DNA of 64,000 nucleotides from Tardibacter sp963781025 (GTDB taxonomy: Bacteria > Pseudomonadota > Alphaproteobacteria > Sphingomonadales > Sphingomonadaceae): contig CAWADU010000003.1 in NCBI GenBank assembly GCA_963781025.1, positions 2,170,001 to 2,234,000 on the forward strand, given 5' to 3'. Each line of letters starts with the position of its first letter. The stretch's first letter is position 1. Below are positions 23,937-32,683 of this stretch, in pieces. Position numbers and translations under genes: made by a program. The notes under the pieces were generated by a model. That model did not search any database, was not told the origin of the DNA, and was given only the letters and a program-made list of their open reading frames with translations.

Positions 23937-26054
23937 TTAACGGGTGAAGGCCTGAGCATTGCCCGCATCGACATTTATCATGTTCCCGGTCGATTTAGCC
24001 GCCATGTCCGACGCAAGGAAGTAGACGGCTTCTGCAATATCTTCGGGCAAGACGTCGCGCTTGAGCATCGAGCGGTTGCGGTAATGCGCTTCCAGCCCCT
24101 CGCCCGCGTCGATGCCATGGGCGTCGGCGCGCTCCTGACGCCATTCGCCGTCCCAGATCTTCGAGCCCCTGATGACGGCGTCGGGATTGACGCTATTGAC
24201 CCGAATTCCGAAGGGGGCGCCTTCCAGCGCCAGACAGCGCGCGAGATGGAGCGCGGCCGCCTTCGCCGAAGCATAGGCCGAGGCGTTGGTCGCCGCCGCG
24301 ATGCCGTTCTTCGACCCGATGAACACGATTGAGCCGCCCTTCTGGAGCCGCATCAGCGGGAAGGCGGCGCGGGCGGTGAGGAAATAACCTTCGGCGAGCA
24401 CATTGTAGTTCTTTCGCCACAAGGCCACCGTCGTGTCCTCGATCGACGCCGAGGATGCGATGCCGGCATTGGCGACCAGCATGTCGAGACCGCCGAATTC
24501 GCGGGCGCAGGCATCGAACGCCGCCTGCACCTGTCCCTCGTCGGTGACGTCGCAAACCGCCGCGCGAACGACATCGGCGCCGAATTTCTTGCCAAATCCC
24601 TGGTGCACTTCCGCAAGCGCGCCTGCGTCGCGGTCCAGCAGCATGACACAAGCGCCGTCGGCCATCAGCCGCGCCGCCGCCGCCGCGCCGATGCCGCCCG
24701 CGCCGCCGGTCACGAGCGCGACCTTTCCGACCAGGGGCTTCGGCTTTGGCATGCGCTGCAGCTTGGCCTCTTCCAGCGCCCAATATTCGATGTTGTAGGC
24801 TTCCTGCTCGTCGAGACCGACATAGCCGCCGATGGCTTCCGCGCCGCGCATCACATTGATGGCGTTGCCATAGAATTCGCCCGCGAGACGAGCGGTCGTC
24901 TTGTCGCCCGCAAAGGTCATGCGGCCGATCCCCGGCACCAGCACGACGACAGGATTGGGGTCGCGCATCGCCGGATCACCGGGCGCGGCGCAGCGGTTGT
25001 AATAGGCGACATAGCCCTCGCGATACCGGGCCAGGGCATTTTCGAGATAGGCGATATCGTCGAGCCGCGTCTCGTCCAGCGTCAGCGGCGCGATCTTCGT
25101 GCGCAGGAAATGGTCGGGGCAGGACGTGCCGATCGCGGCCAGCCGCTCGAAGTCCTTGCCGCAGACAAATTCAAGCGCTTCGGGGTCGTCCGAGAAATGG
25201 CCGACCTTGGACCGCTCGCCGATCATCAGGCCGCGCAATTTGGGCATCAGCGCGGCGGCGGCGGCGGCCCGATCGTCCGCCGGCAGGGCCGGGGCACGCT
25301 GACCGCCAAAGGCCGGCGCGCCAGCCAGGCGGCTGTTGAGGTAGTTGGCGGCATCCGCAATCAGCGCGATCGTCTGATCGTAGCAGGCCTTGGCGGTATC
25401 GGCCCAGCAGATGATGCCGTGGCCCGCAAGCATGACGCCTACGCATTGCGGATTGGCGGCGGCGAATTCGCGCACCTGGACGCCCAGCTCGAAGCCCGGC
25501 CGTTTCCAGGGCAGCCAGCCGATCCTGCCCTTCCAGATGTCGTTCGTCGCCTGCTCGCCCCCCGCCGAAGCGGCAAGCGCGATGATCGCATCGGGATGCA
25601 CATGGTCGACATGCGCGAACGGCAGCAGACCATGCAGCGGCGTGTCGATGGACGCGGCGCGCGGATTGAGGTTGAAGGTGCAATGCGGCAGGTAGGCAAC
25701 CATCTCGTCTTCGAACGCGACGCCGCGATAGAGCTTTTCGAGGCTGAGGAACTTGTCGAGGTAGACCGTGGCAAATCCGTCCAGCTTCATCGAACCAATG
25801 TCGCCGCCCGATCCCTTGACCCACAGGACGGTGACGGGCTGCCCGGTAAGCGGATCGGTTTCCTCAATTTTGCCCGAGGTGTTGCCGCCGCCGAAATTCG
25901 TGACGGTAAGGTCCGAACCCAGGAGATTGGAGCGGTACAGCAGCAGTTCGGCAGGAGACATGCCGGCGGCCTTTTCGTCCGACCAGCGGCTTTGCGGCAC
26001 GGCGAAGGGAATGGCTGCGCCATGGGTGGTCGTCAGCGACGTCTGCTCATTCAT
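23937..26054 (-). CDS. rhaDE: bifunctional rhamnulose-1-phosphate aldolase / lactaldehyde dehydrogenase (RhaDE type)
   Basis: A 705-residue fusion. The first part (about residues 25-430) is a class II aldolase-like domain, with VTNFGGGNTSGK near the start and an aldolase-type metal site around HVDHVHPDA. After KPKPLVGKV, at about residue 435, a short-chain dehydrogenase domain begins with ALVTGGAGGIGAAAA and contains LVANAGI and YASAKAA (catalytic Y and K). Proteins of this layout split L-rhamnulose-1-phosphate into dihydroxyacetone phosphate and L-lactaldehyde and oxidise the latter to lactate. The neighbours rhamnose isomerase, rhamnulokinase and L-lactate dehydrogenase complete that route. 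Confidence 0.9.
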   Translation of the reverse strand: MNEQTSLTTTHGAAIPFAVPQSRWSDEKAAGMSPAELLLYRSNLLGSDLTVTNFGGGNTSGKIEETDPLTGQPVTVLWVKGSGGDIGSMKLDGFATVYLDKFLSLEKLYRGVAFEDEMVAYLPHCTFNLNPRAASIDTPLHGLLPFAHVDHVHPDAIIALAASAGGEQATNDIWKGRIGWLPWKRPGFELGVQVREFAAANPQCVGVMLAGHGIICWADTAKACYDQTIALIADAANYLNSRLAGAPAFGGQRAPALPADDRAAAAAALMPKLRGLMIGERSKVGHFSDDPEALEFVCGKDFERLAAIGTSCPDHFLRTKIAPLTLDETRLDDIAYLENALARYREGYVAYYNRCAAPGDPAMRDPNPVVVLVPGIGRMTFAGDKTTARLAGEFYGNAINVMRGAEAIGGYVGLDEQEAYNIEYWALEEAKLQRMPKPKPLVGKVALVTGGAGGIGAAAAARLMADGACVMLLDRDAGALAEVHQGFGKKFGADVVRAAVCDVTDEGQVQAAFDACAREFGGLDMLVANAGIASSASIEDTTVALWRKNYNVLAEGYFLTARAAFPLMRLQKGGSIVFIGSKNGIAAATNASAYASAKAAALHLARCLALEGAPFGIRVNSVNPDAVIRGSKIWDGEWRQERADAHGIDAGEGLEAHYRNRSMLKRDVLPEDIAEAVYFLASDMAAKSTGNMINVDAGNAQAFTR

Positions 26055-26082
26055 GCGATCCGGCTCCGGCTCGGTAAAATTT

Positions 26083-26138
26083 CATTTGCATTTAGCTTCT
26101 TTTCTGCTCTTATTCAATCAATATCGAATTATATCGAT
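26083..26138. promoter_or_regulatory. repeat elements in the divergent rhamnose promoter
   Basis: The 105-base region between rhaDE and the kinase is markedly A+T-rich. It contains CATTT repeated at 26083-26087 and 26089-26093. ATATCGA is repeated exactly 10 bases apart at 26121-26127 and 26131-26137, and this also forms the inverted repeat ATCGA-N6-TCGAT. Tandem short repeats on one helix face are typical of DeoR-type operators, so these are candidate sites for the repressor at 21749-22543. Confidence 0.45.
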
Positions 26139-26159
26139 CATAAACGCTCGGAGAGCAGC

Positions 26160-27581
26160 ATGAGCAACGGTCGCAAGATCGTGCTTGATATCGGCAAGAC
26201 ACTCGCGAAACTCAGCCTTTGGGATCGCGACGGATCCCTTGTGGCGCGCGAAGTTCGCCGCAATTGCCCGGTAGATACCGGCGGCTATATCGCCCTGGAC
26301 GTGGACGGGATCGAAGCATGGATGGCCGGAGTCCTCGAGGGATTCGCCGCGATGGGGCCGGTCGATGCCATCATCCCGGTCGGCCATGGCGCTGCCGCCG
26401 CCATTGTCCGCGACGGGCGGCTGGTCGTACCCCCGCTCGATTATGAGGAGCCGGTCAGCGCCGGGGACCGCGCACAATATGATCGCTTGCGGGATCCCTT
26501 CGCCGTCACCGGCTCTCCCGCGCTGCCCGACGGGCTCAACCTCGGCGCTCAGCTCTATCGCCTGGGCAAGGCGAAGCCCGGCCTATTCGATGGCGCGCAG
26601 ATAATCACCTGGCCGCAATATTGGGCGTGGAGACTTTCCGGCGTCGCGGCCAGCGAGGTCACCAGCCTTGGTTGTCACAGCGATCTGTGGCGGCCGATGG
26701 AACAGCGACCGACCGAACTTGCCGAACATATGGGTTGGGCCGCCGCGCTGGCCCCGGTCCGTGGCGCGGGTGAAGCACTGGGGACGATCACGCCCGAATG
26801 GGCGGCGCGCACCGGCCTTCCAGAAACGGTCAATGTCCATTGCGGCCTTCATGACAGCAACGCGGCCCTGCTCGCGGCGCGCGGCTTTCCCGAACTGGCG
26901 GGCCGCGAATCGACGGTCCTGTCGACCGGCACATGGTTCATCGCCATGCGGACGCCCGGCGACGGCGCGGTTGCCGACATATCCGGACTGCCCGAGACGC
27001 GTGACTGCCTCGTCAATGTCGATGTCTTGGGAAGGCCCGTGCCGTCGGCGCGCTTCATGGGCGGCCGCGAAATCGAAACGCTGGTCGGCGTGGACGCGCC
27101 GGGCCTTGATGCCGAGCCGGATCAGGCGGCCATGATTGCCGCCGTCCCCGCTGTTCTGGCCATGGGAGCCATGGTGGTTCCGACCTTCGCGCCGGGGGTC
27201 GGGCCGTTCCCGCGCAGCCGTGGCCGCTGGATCGCGCGGCCGGAGGATTCCATCACCCGTCGCGCCGCCGTTTGCCTGTATGCGGCGCTTGTTGCCGATT
27301 CGATGCTCGAATTGATCGGCGCTGGCGAACGCCTGCTGATCGAGGGCCGCTTCGCCAGGGCGGAGCCATTCGTGCGCGCGCTGGCGGCGTTGCGCCCCGA
27401 CATGGCCGTCTATGTATTCAGCGGCCACAATGACGTGTCCATTGGCGCGTTGCGGCTGCTCGATTCCCGGCTGGCGCCCGCCTTCAGTCCCGAAGCCGTG
27501 GCGCCCCTGGAAGCCGATCTTGCCGATTACAAGGCCCGCTGGCGGCGCGAAGCAGTCGCGGCAGAAGGGGCCGGGGCATGA
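26160..27581 (+). CDS. rhaK: L-rhamnulokinase-type FGGY carbohydrate kinase
   Basis: A 473-residue FGGY-family sugar kinase. The N-terminal phosphate loop is seen as VLDIGKTLAKLSLWD, the middle has VHCGLHDSNAALL, and the second domain begins around TVLSTGTWFIAM. It would phosphorylate L-rhamnulose at O1. The ATG at 26160 is preceded by GGAGA; a long in-frame extension to the left is an antisense shadow of rhaDE. The assignment as rhamnulokinase rests on the flanking isomerase, aldolase and RhaT. It overlaps the lactate dehydrogenase gene by ATGA. Confidence 0.85.
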   Translation: MSNGRKIVLDIGKTLAKLSLWDRDGSLVAREVRRNCPVDTGGYIALDVDGIEAWMAGVLEGFAAMGPVDAIIPVGHGAAAAIVRDGRLVVPPLDYEEPVSAGDRAQYDRLRDPFAVTGSPALPDGLNLGAQLYRLGKAKPGLFDGAQIITWPQYWAWRLSGVAASEVTSLGCHSDLWRPMEQRPTELAEHMGWAAALAPVRGAGEALGTITPEWAARTGLPETVNVHCGLHDSNAALLAARGFPELAGRESTVLSTGTWFIAMRTPGDGAVADISGLPETRDCLVNVDVLGRPVPSARFMGGREIETLVGVDAPGLDAEPDQAAMIAAVPAVLAMGAMVVPTFAPGVGPFPRSRGRWIARPEDSITRRAAVCLYAALVADSMLELIGAGERLLIEGRFARAEPFVRALAALRPDMAVYVFSGHNDVSIGALRLLDSRLAPAFSPEAVAPLEADLADYKARWRREAVAAEGAGA

Positions 27582-28720
27582 TTGCGGCGGCCGCGACCGA
27601 CTATCGGGAAATGGCGCGACGCCGCCTCCCGCCCTTTCTGTTCGAATATATCGATGGCGGCTCCTACGCCGAGGTCACGCTGCGCCGCAATATCGAGGAC
27701 CTGTCCGCCGTCGCGTTGCGGCAACGGGTCATGCGCGATGTAGCCGCGATCGACCTTTCCACGACGTTGTTCGGCGAGCAGCTCGCCCTGCCGGTCGCGC
27801 TCGGCCCCATCGGACTTGCCGGAATGAACGCGCGACGCGGTGAGGTGCAGGCGGCGCGGGCGGCGGAAGCGGCCGGGATTCGCTTCGCCCTTTCGACCGT
27901 TTCGGCGTGCCCGATCAGCGAAGTGGCCCGGGGCACGTCGCAGCCTTTCTGGTTCCAGCTCTACATGGTCCGCGACCGTGGCTTCATGAAGGACCTGATG
28001 GCGCAGGCCGTCGATGCCGGTTGTTCAACGCTGCTGTTCACGGTCGACATGCCGGTTCCCGGAACGCGCTATCGCGACTATCGCAGCGGATTAGCCGGAG
28101 CGCCGGGATTGAAGGGCTCGCTTCGCCGCGCGCTCCAGGGTGCGATGCATCCGCGCTGGGCGTGGGACGTGGGCATCATGGGCCGCCCCCACCATCTGGG
28201 CAATGTCGCGCCGGTGCTGGGCAGCAACACCGGGCTTGAGGACTTCTTCGCCTGGATGCGAAACAATTTCGATCCATCGGTGAACTGGCGCGACCTCGAA
28301 TTCGTCCGCGACGCCTGGAAGGGGCCGCTCATCGTCAAGGGCATCATGGATGCCGACGATGCGCGCGAGGCGGCCGCATTGGGCGCGGACGGCATCGTTG
28401 TCTCCAACCATGGCGGGCGGCAGCTCGACGGCGTACCTTCGACCGCACGCGCGCTTCCCCAGATCGCGGATGCCGTGGGCGAGCGGCTGACAGTGCTCGC
28501 CGACGGGGGCGTACGTTCCGGACTGGACGTGGTGCGGATGCTGGCGCTGGGGGCAAAAGGCGTGCTGCTGGGGCGCGCATGGGCCTATGCGCTGGCGGGC
28601 GGCGGACAAAAGGGCGTCGCCCATATGCTCGACCTCATCGCCGCGGAAATGCGCGTCGCCATGGCATTGACCGGCACCACAAGAATAGCCGACATCACGC
28701 GAGAAATACTGGTGCGCTGA
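27578..28720 (+). CDS. lldD: FMN-dependent L-lactate dehydrogenase
   Basis: A 380-residue alpha-hydroxyacid dehydrogenase with an FMN-binding TIM barrel. Conserved parts are FEYIDGGSY, LGPIGLAGM, FQLYM, FTVDMPVPGTRYRDYR, and the active-site VSNHGGRQLDG (H278, R281), followed by DGGVRSGLDVVRM. The length and lack of a haem domain match the bacterial LldD that passes electrons from L-lactate to quinone. In this operon it takes the L-lactate formed from rhamnose and gives pyruvate. It is coupled to the kinase gene by a 4-base overlap. Confidence 0.9.
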   Translation: MIAAAATDYREMARRRLPPFLFEYIDGGSYAEVTLRRNIEDLSAVALRQRVMRDVAAIDLSTTLFGEQLALPVALGPIGLAGMNARRGEVQAARAAEAAGIRFALSTVSACPISEVARGTSQPFWFQLYMVRDRGFMKDLMAQAVDAGCSTLLFTVDMPVPGTRYRDYRSGLAGAPGLKGSLRRALQGAMHPRWAWDVGIMGRPHHLGNVAPVLGSNTGLEDFFAWMRNNFDPSVNWRDLEFVRDAWKGPLIVKGIMDADDAREAAALGADGIVVSNHGGRQLDGVPSTARALPQIADAVGERLTVLADGGVRSGLDVVRMLALGAKGVLLGRAWAYALAGGGQKGVAHMLDLIAAEMRVAMALTGTTRIADITREILVR

Positions 28721-28754
28721 CAACAACGATCAAGCGCGGATAAAGAGGGGCTTT

Positions 28755-29840
28755 ATGGGCGGCAATCCACTAATAGGCGTGTTCTTTCACTGGCTGGGTG
28801 GGCTGTCCTCCGCCAGCTTCTACGTTCCCTACAAACGCGTCCAGCGGTGGAGCTGGGAGATTTTCTGGCTTACCGGCGGAATCTTCAGCTGGTTGATCGC
28901 CCCCTGGTTCTTTGCCGCCATCCAGACGCATGACCTGCCGGGCGTGCTTGCCCATACGCCCGCCCGGACGCTGTTCTGGTGCTGGTTCTGGGGTGTCGGC
29001 TGGGGATTTGGCGGCCTCACCTTCGGTTTGACCATGCGCTACCTCGGCCTTTCGCTGGGCATGGCGGTGGCGCTGGGCCTGACTACGGTGATCGGCACGA
29101 TGGGACCGCCGATATTCGAAGGGCGGGCGGACGATCTCGCGCTGACCACCAGCGGGCAGATGACCTATCTCGGGATCGCCATCACGCTTGCCGGGATATT
29201 TCTCGTCGCGCGAGCAGGCGCGCGGAAGGAAGGGGAACTGACCACCGAAGCGGCAAGGGTCGGGATCGCCGAATTCGATGTGAAAAAGGGCATCGCCATC
29301 GCGATTTTCTCCGGCGTGTTGTCGAGCTGCTTTGCGTTCGGGCTCGATGCCGGACAGCCGATCCGCGACCTGACCGTGGCGGCGGGCACCGACCCGCTGT
29401 GGATGGGGCTGCCGGTCCTGTGCGTCGTGCTTGCGGGCGGGCTCACCACCAATGCGATCTGGTGCGCCTATCTTGTCTGGCGCAACAAGACGGCTGGCGA
29501 GTTCTTCGGCCGGCCCGGCAAGGCGGCCGATGCCGATGGCAGTCCGCCGCCGCTTCTGCGCAATTACCTGCTTTCCGCGCTGGGCGGCACGCTGTGGTAC
29601 TTCCAGTTCTTCTTCTACACCATGGGCGAAAGCCAGATGGGGCCTTACGGCTTTTCGAGCTGGACGATCCACATGGCGAGCATCATCCTGTTTTCGACCC
29701 TCTGGGGATTTGCGCTGCGGGAATGGAAGGGTTCCAGCCGGGGCACGCGCGTGCTGGTGTGGGGCGGCGTTGGCGCTCTCATCCTCTCGACCATCGTGAT
29801 CGGAATCGGCAACTACATCTCGACGGCGACCGTCTCCTAG
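28755..29840 (+). CDS. rhaT: L-rhamnose-proton symporter
   Basis: A 361-residue integral membrane protein with about ten hydrophobic segments and strong similarity in pattern to RhaT of the drug/metabolite superfamily. The opening has HWLGGLSSASFYVPYKRVQRWSWE, where the E. coli protein has the same kind of G-S-F-Y-P-KVKxWSWE block, followed by WLIAPW. The loop GTMGPPIFEG is also family-typical. It imports L-rhamnose with a proton through the inner membrane. It is 34 bases after lldD and belongs to the rightward rhamnose arm. Confidence 0.92.
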   Translation: MGGNPLIGVFFHWLGGLSSASFYVPYKRVQRWSWEIFWLTGGIFSWLIAPWFFAAIQTHDLPGVLAHTPARTLFWCWFWGVGWGFGGLTFGLTMRYLGLSLGMAVALGLTTVIGTMGPPIFEGRADDLALTTSGQMTYLGIAITLAGIFLVARAGARKEGELTTEAARVGIAEFDVKKGIAIAIFSGVLSSCFAFGLDAGQPIRDLTVAAGTDPLWMGLPVLCVVLAGGLTTNAIWCAYLVWRNKTAGEFFGRPGKAADADGSPPPLLRNYLLSALGGTLWYFQFFFYTMGESQMGPYGFSSWTIHMASIILFSTLWGFALREWKGSSRGTRVLVWGGVGALILSTIVIGIGNYISTATVS

Positions 29841-29907
29841 CGGTTCGCTCGTCGCGGGAACGATCCGCAGCTGAACCGGCGCGGCGGCATTCGAAGGGGG
29901 CAATGGA

Positions 29908-31482
29908 ATGTTCAAAAGGTATTTGGGCGCCGTTGCCAGCATCCTCCTGTTCATGTTGGCGGGTCCACCGGCCCATGCCGCCATCGCTGGTGCACCCGAA
30001 GCGGCCGCTGCTCCCAACGCCGCGCAGCTATCGGCGGAATGCGAAGCACTGAAGGCTGCCGATTTCTCGCGCACCGAGGATGCGCCGACGCAAATCCTCG
30101 AAGCCAAGCTTGTCGAGGCGCATGCCTCCATGCCTGCCTATTGCCGGGTGGTGGGATATGTCACGCCGCGCGTCGGCATCGAGCTGTGGCTGCCCGCCTC
30201 CAACTGGAACGGGAAGTTCCTGGAGGTCGGTTGCGGCGGCTTTTGCGGTTCGACCCTCTTCATATTCATGTGCAACGAGCCTGTGACGAAGGGCTATGCG
30301 TGCATCACGACCGACATGGGCCACAGGTCGACGATGGCCGACGCAAAATGGGCCTATAACGACCGCCAGGCCGAAATCGACTATGGCTATCGCGCAACGC
30401 ATGTGACGGCGCTCGCGGGCAAGGTGATCGTCGAGCATTTCTACGGCAAGAAACCGGCCCGGTCCTATTTCCACGGCTGTTCATGCGGCGGCCGTCAGGC
30501 GCTGGTCGAGGCGCAGCGCTTTCCCTGGGATTTCGACGGGATCATCGCCGGCGCTCCGGGAATGAACTTCAGCGACCTGCTGCCGGAAATGCAGTGGTCG
30601 GCGCTGGTGGTGAGGGACGCGAACGACAAGCCGCTGTTCGATGCGGAAAACGTCCAGCTGCTCTATGACACCATCGTCGCGACCTGCGACATGAACGACG
30701 GGGTGAAGGACGGGGTCATCGGCGACCCGCGCATCTGCAAGTTCGATCCGGGCAAACTGCTATGCAAGACCGGCAATGCGGAAAAGTGCCTGTCCGCGCC
30801 GCAGGTCGATGCGGTTCGGAAGCTCTATGCGGGGCCGCGCACATCCGACGGCGAAAGGATCGGCGCCAACCCGCCGCTGTTGGGATCTGAAACAAGCTAT
30901 ATGGGCGCGCTGCGGACCGAACGGTCCGAAGGTCCCGAGTATATGCGATACATGGGCTTCGATTCCGATCCTGGCCCATCGTGGCAGGGCAAGGATTTCA
31001 ACTTCGACCGGGATTACAAGCGCCTGGGCATGATGGAAATGATCTACGCCAGCGGCAACCCCGATCTGCGAAAGTTCAAGGCGGCGGGCGGCAAGCTCAT
31101 CCTCTATCACGGCTGGGGCGATGGAGTGATCTCGCCGCTGAATTCGATCGACTATTATGAACTTGTCGAGCGGACCATGGGCGGGCGCGCAGCCACCCAG
31201 GCATTCTTCCGGTTGTTCCTGGTGCCGGGGATGGACCATTGCTGGGCCGGAGCAGGTGCGTCGAGCATCGATTACCTCAGCTATCTGGAGGCATGGGTCG
31301 AACGCGGAGAGGCGCCCGACAAGATGCTGGGCGCCCATGCCGATCCGAAGCAGCCGGGGAAGGTCGCGTTCACGCGGCCGATCTACCCCTATCCGCTCGA
31401 AGCGAAGTACAAGGGATCGGGCGACCCGACCGACGCCAGGAACTTCGTCGCGGTGAAACCGAAGTCAAAGGAGGCGCGCTGA
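29908..31482 (+). CDS. exported tannase/feruloyl-esterase family hydrolase
   Basis: A 524-residue protein with a Sec signal peptide (cleavage near PAHA). It has an alpha/beta-hydrolase domain of the tannase family: GCSCGGRQ places the nucleophile Ser192 next to Cys191, and HCW near residue 450 has the catalytic His followed by the cysteine that pairs with it (the CS-D-HC arrangement). Family members hydrolyse phenolic esters such as gallate, ferulate or chlorogenate. Its place 67 bases after rhaT suggests it frees phenolic acid from plant material that also carries rhamnose, such as flavonoid glycosides or pectin; this is inference. It may have its own promoter. Confidence 0.82.
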   Translation: MFKRYLGAVASILLFMLAGPPAHAAIAGAPEAAAAPNAAQLSAECEALKAADFSRTEDAPTQILEAKLVEAHASMPAYCRVVGYVTPRVGIELWLPASNWNGKFLEVGCGGFCGSTLFIFMCNEPVTKGYACITTDMGHRSTMADAKWAYNDRQAEIDYGYRATHVTALAGKVIVEHFYGKKPARSYFHGCSCGGRQALVEAQRFPWDFDGIIAGAPGMNFSDLLPEMQWSALVVRDANDKPLFDAENVQLLYDTIVATCDMNDGVKDGVIGDPRICKFDPGKLLCKTGNAEKCLSAPQVDAVRKLYAGPRTSDGERIGANPPLLGSETSYMGALRTERSEGPEYMRYMGFDSDPGPSWQGKDFNFDRDYKRLGMMEMIYASGNPDLRKFKAAGGKLILYHGWGDGVISPLNSIDYYELVERTMGGRAATQAFFRLFLVPGMDHCWAGAGASSIDYLSYLEAWVERGEAPDKMLGAHADPKQPGKVAFTRPIYPYPLEAKYKGSGDPTDARNFVAVKPKSKEAR

Positions 31483-31496
31483 ATCGCCGCTTGCCC

Positions 31497-31518
31497 GCCG
31501 GTCGTCACGGCGACTGGC
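31497..31518. terminator. weak hairpin between convergent genes
   Basis: GCCGGTCG and CGACTGGC pair with one mismatch around a 6-base loop, just after the tannase stop. A second imperfect pair of GGGGG and CCCCC tracts follows at about 31532-31562. There is no T-run. It is the only candidate stop signal for the rhamnose arm. Confidence 0.3.
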
Positions 31519-31588
31519 GGACGGACCGACCAGGGGGACGTGGCGTTGGCTGCCATCCCCCGGACCGATTTCGGTATGCTATCCGATG

Positions 31589-32668
31589 TTACGCCAGAGC
31601 TTCGGCGATCGCCTTCCCGCAGGTCGCCGTATCCGCCCGGCCCTTGAGGTCGGCGGTTCGCAGGCCCGGCTCGGCGAGTACGGTTTCGATCGCGCGCATG
31701 ATCGCTGCCGCAGCGGCGGTTTCGCCGAGGTGATCCAGCATCATCGCCGCCGACCAGACCTGGCCGACCGGATTGGCGATGCCCTTTCCCGCAATATCCG
31801 GCGCCGACCCGTGCACCGGCTCGAACAGCGAGGGATGCTTGCCGTCGGGGTTGATATTGCCCGATGGCGCGACGCCGATGGTGCCGGTGCAGGCCGGACC
31901 CAGATCGGAAAGAATGTCGCCGAACAGATTTGAAGCGACCACGACGTCGAACCGGTCCGGGTTCATCACGAACTGCGCGGCCAGGATATCGATATGATAT
32001 TTGTCGCAGCGGACGTCGGGATAGTTTTTCGCCATGGCTTCCACCCGCTCATCCCAGAAGGGCATGGTGATGGCGATGCCGTTGGACTTGGTGGCCGATG
32101 TGAGATGCCTGGCGCCGCGGCTGTTCGCCAGCTCGAATGCGTAACGCAGCACCCGGTCGACGCCAAAGCGCGTCATCACGGTTTCCTGCATGGCCATTTC
32201 CCGATCGGTGCCCGGAAACATCCGGCCGCCTATCGAGGAATATTCGCCTTCGGTATTCTCCCGGACGATCCAGAAATCGATGCTGCCGGGCTCGCGGCCG
32301 GCAAGCGGGGAAGGAACGCCGGGCAGCAGCCGCGCCGGACGCAGGTTGACGTACTGATCATATTCGCGCCGGAACTGCAGCAGCGATTCCCAAAGCGAGA
32401 TGTGGTCGGGGACGGTATCGGGCCAGCCCACGGCGCCAAAGAAGATGGCGTCGGGATTGCCGATCCGTTCCTTCCAGTCTTCCGGCATCATCCGGCCATG
32501 GCGCGCGTAGTAATCGCAGTTCGCGAAGTCGTGCCACTGCTGCTCGACCGTGAAGCCATAGAGGGCGGCGGCCCGCTCCAGCACGCGGACGCCTTCCGGC
32601 ATGACTTCCTTGCCGATGCCGTCGCCGGGAATGATGGATACCGTGTAGGTCCGCTTGGTTTGCGTCAT
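31589..32668 (-). CDS. tartrate dehydrogenase / D-malate dehydrogenase-type beta-decarboxylating dehydrogenase
   Basis: A 359-residue enzyme of the isocitrate/isopropylmalate dehydrogenase superfamily. It begins with YTVSIIPGDGIGKEV and has the substrate-arginine region NLRPARL, IVRENTEGEYSSIGGR, the metal-binding SNLFGDILSDLGPA and the NAD-binding GSAPDIAGKGIANP. The long NTEGEYSS block and the length point to TtuC-type tartrate dehydrogenase/decarboxylase or D-malate dehydrogenase rather than LeuB. It oxidises a 2-hydroxy-dicarboxylic acid with NAD. It is the last of three leftward genes after an amidohydrolase and a semialdehyde dehydrogenase. Confidence 0.82.
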   Translation of the reverse strand: MTQTKRTYTVSIIPGDGIGKEVMPEGVRVLERAAALYGFTVEQQWHDFANCDYYARHGRMMPEDWKERIGNPDAIFFGAVGWPDTVPDHISLWESLLQFRREYDQYVNLRPARLLPGVPSPLAGREPGSIDFWIVRENTEGEYSSIGGRMFPGTDREMAMQETVMTRFGVDRVLRYAFELANSRGARHLTSATKSNGIAITMPFWDERVEAMAKNYPDVRCDKYHIDILAAQFVMNPDRFDVVVASNLFGDILSDLGPACTGTIGVAPSGNINPDGKHPSLFEPVHGSAPDIAGKGIANPVGQVWSAAMMLDHLGETAAAAAIMRAIETVLAEPGLRTADLKGRADTATCGKAIAEALA

Positions 32669-32683
32669 GATCGGGGTTCGACC

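Noticed and set aside
24603..26159. 520-codon N-terminal extension of the rhamnulokinase frame
   Set aside because: The extension is antisense to the aldolase-dehydrogenase fusion. The kinase fold begins at ATG 26160 with a ribosome site.
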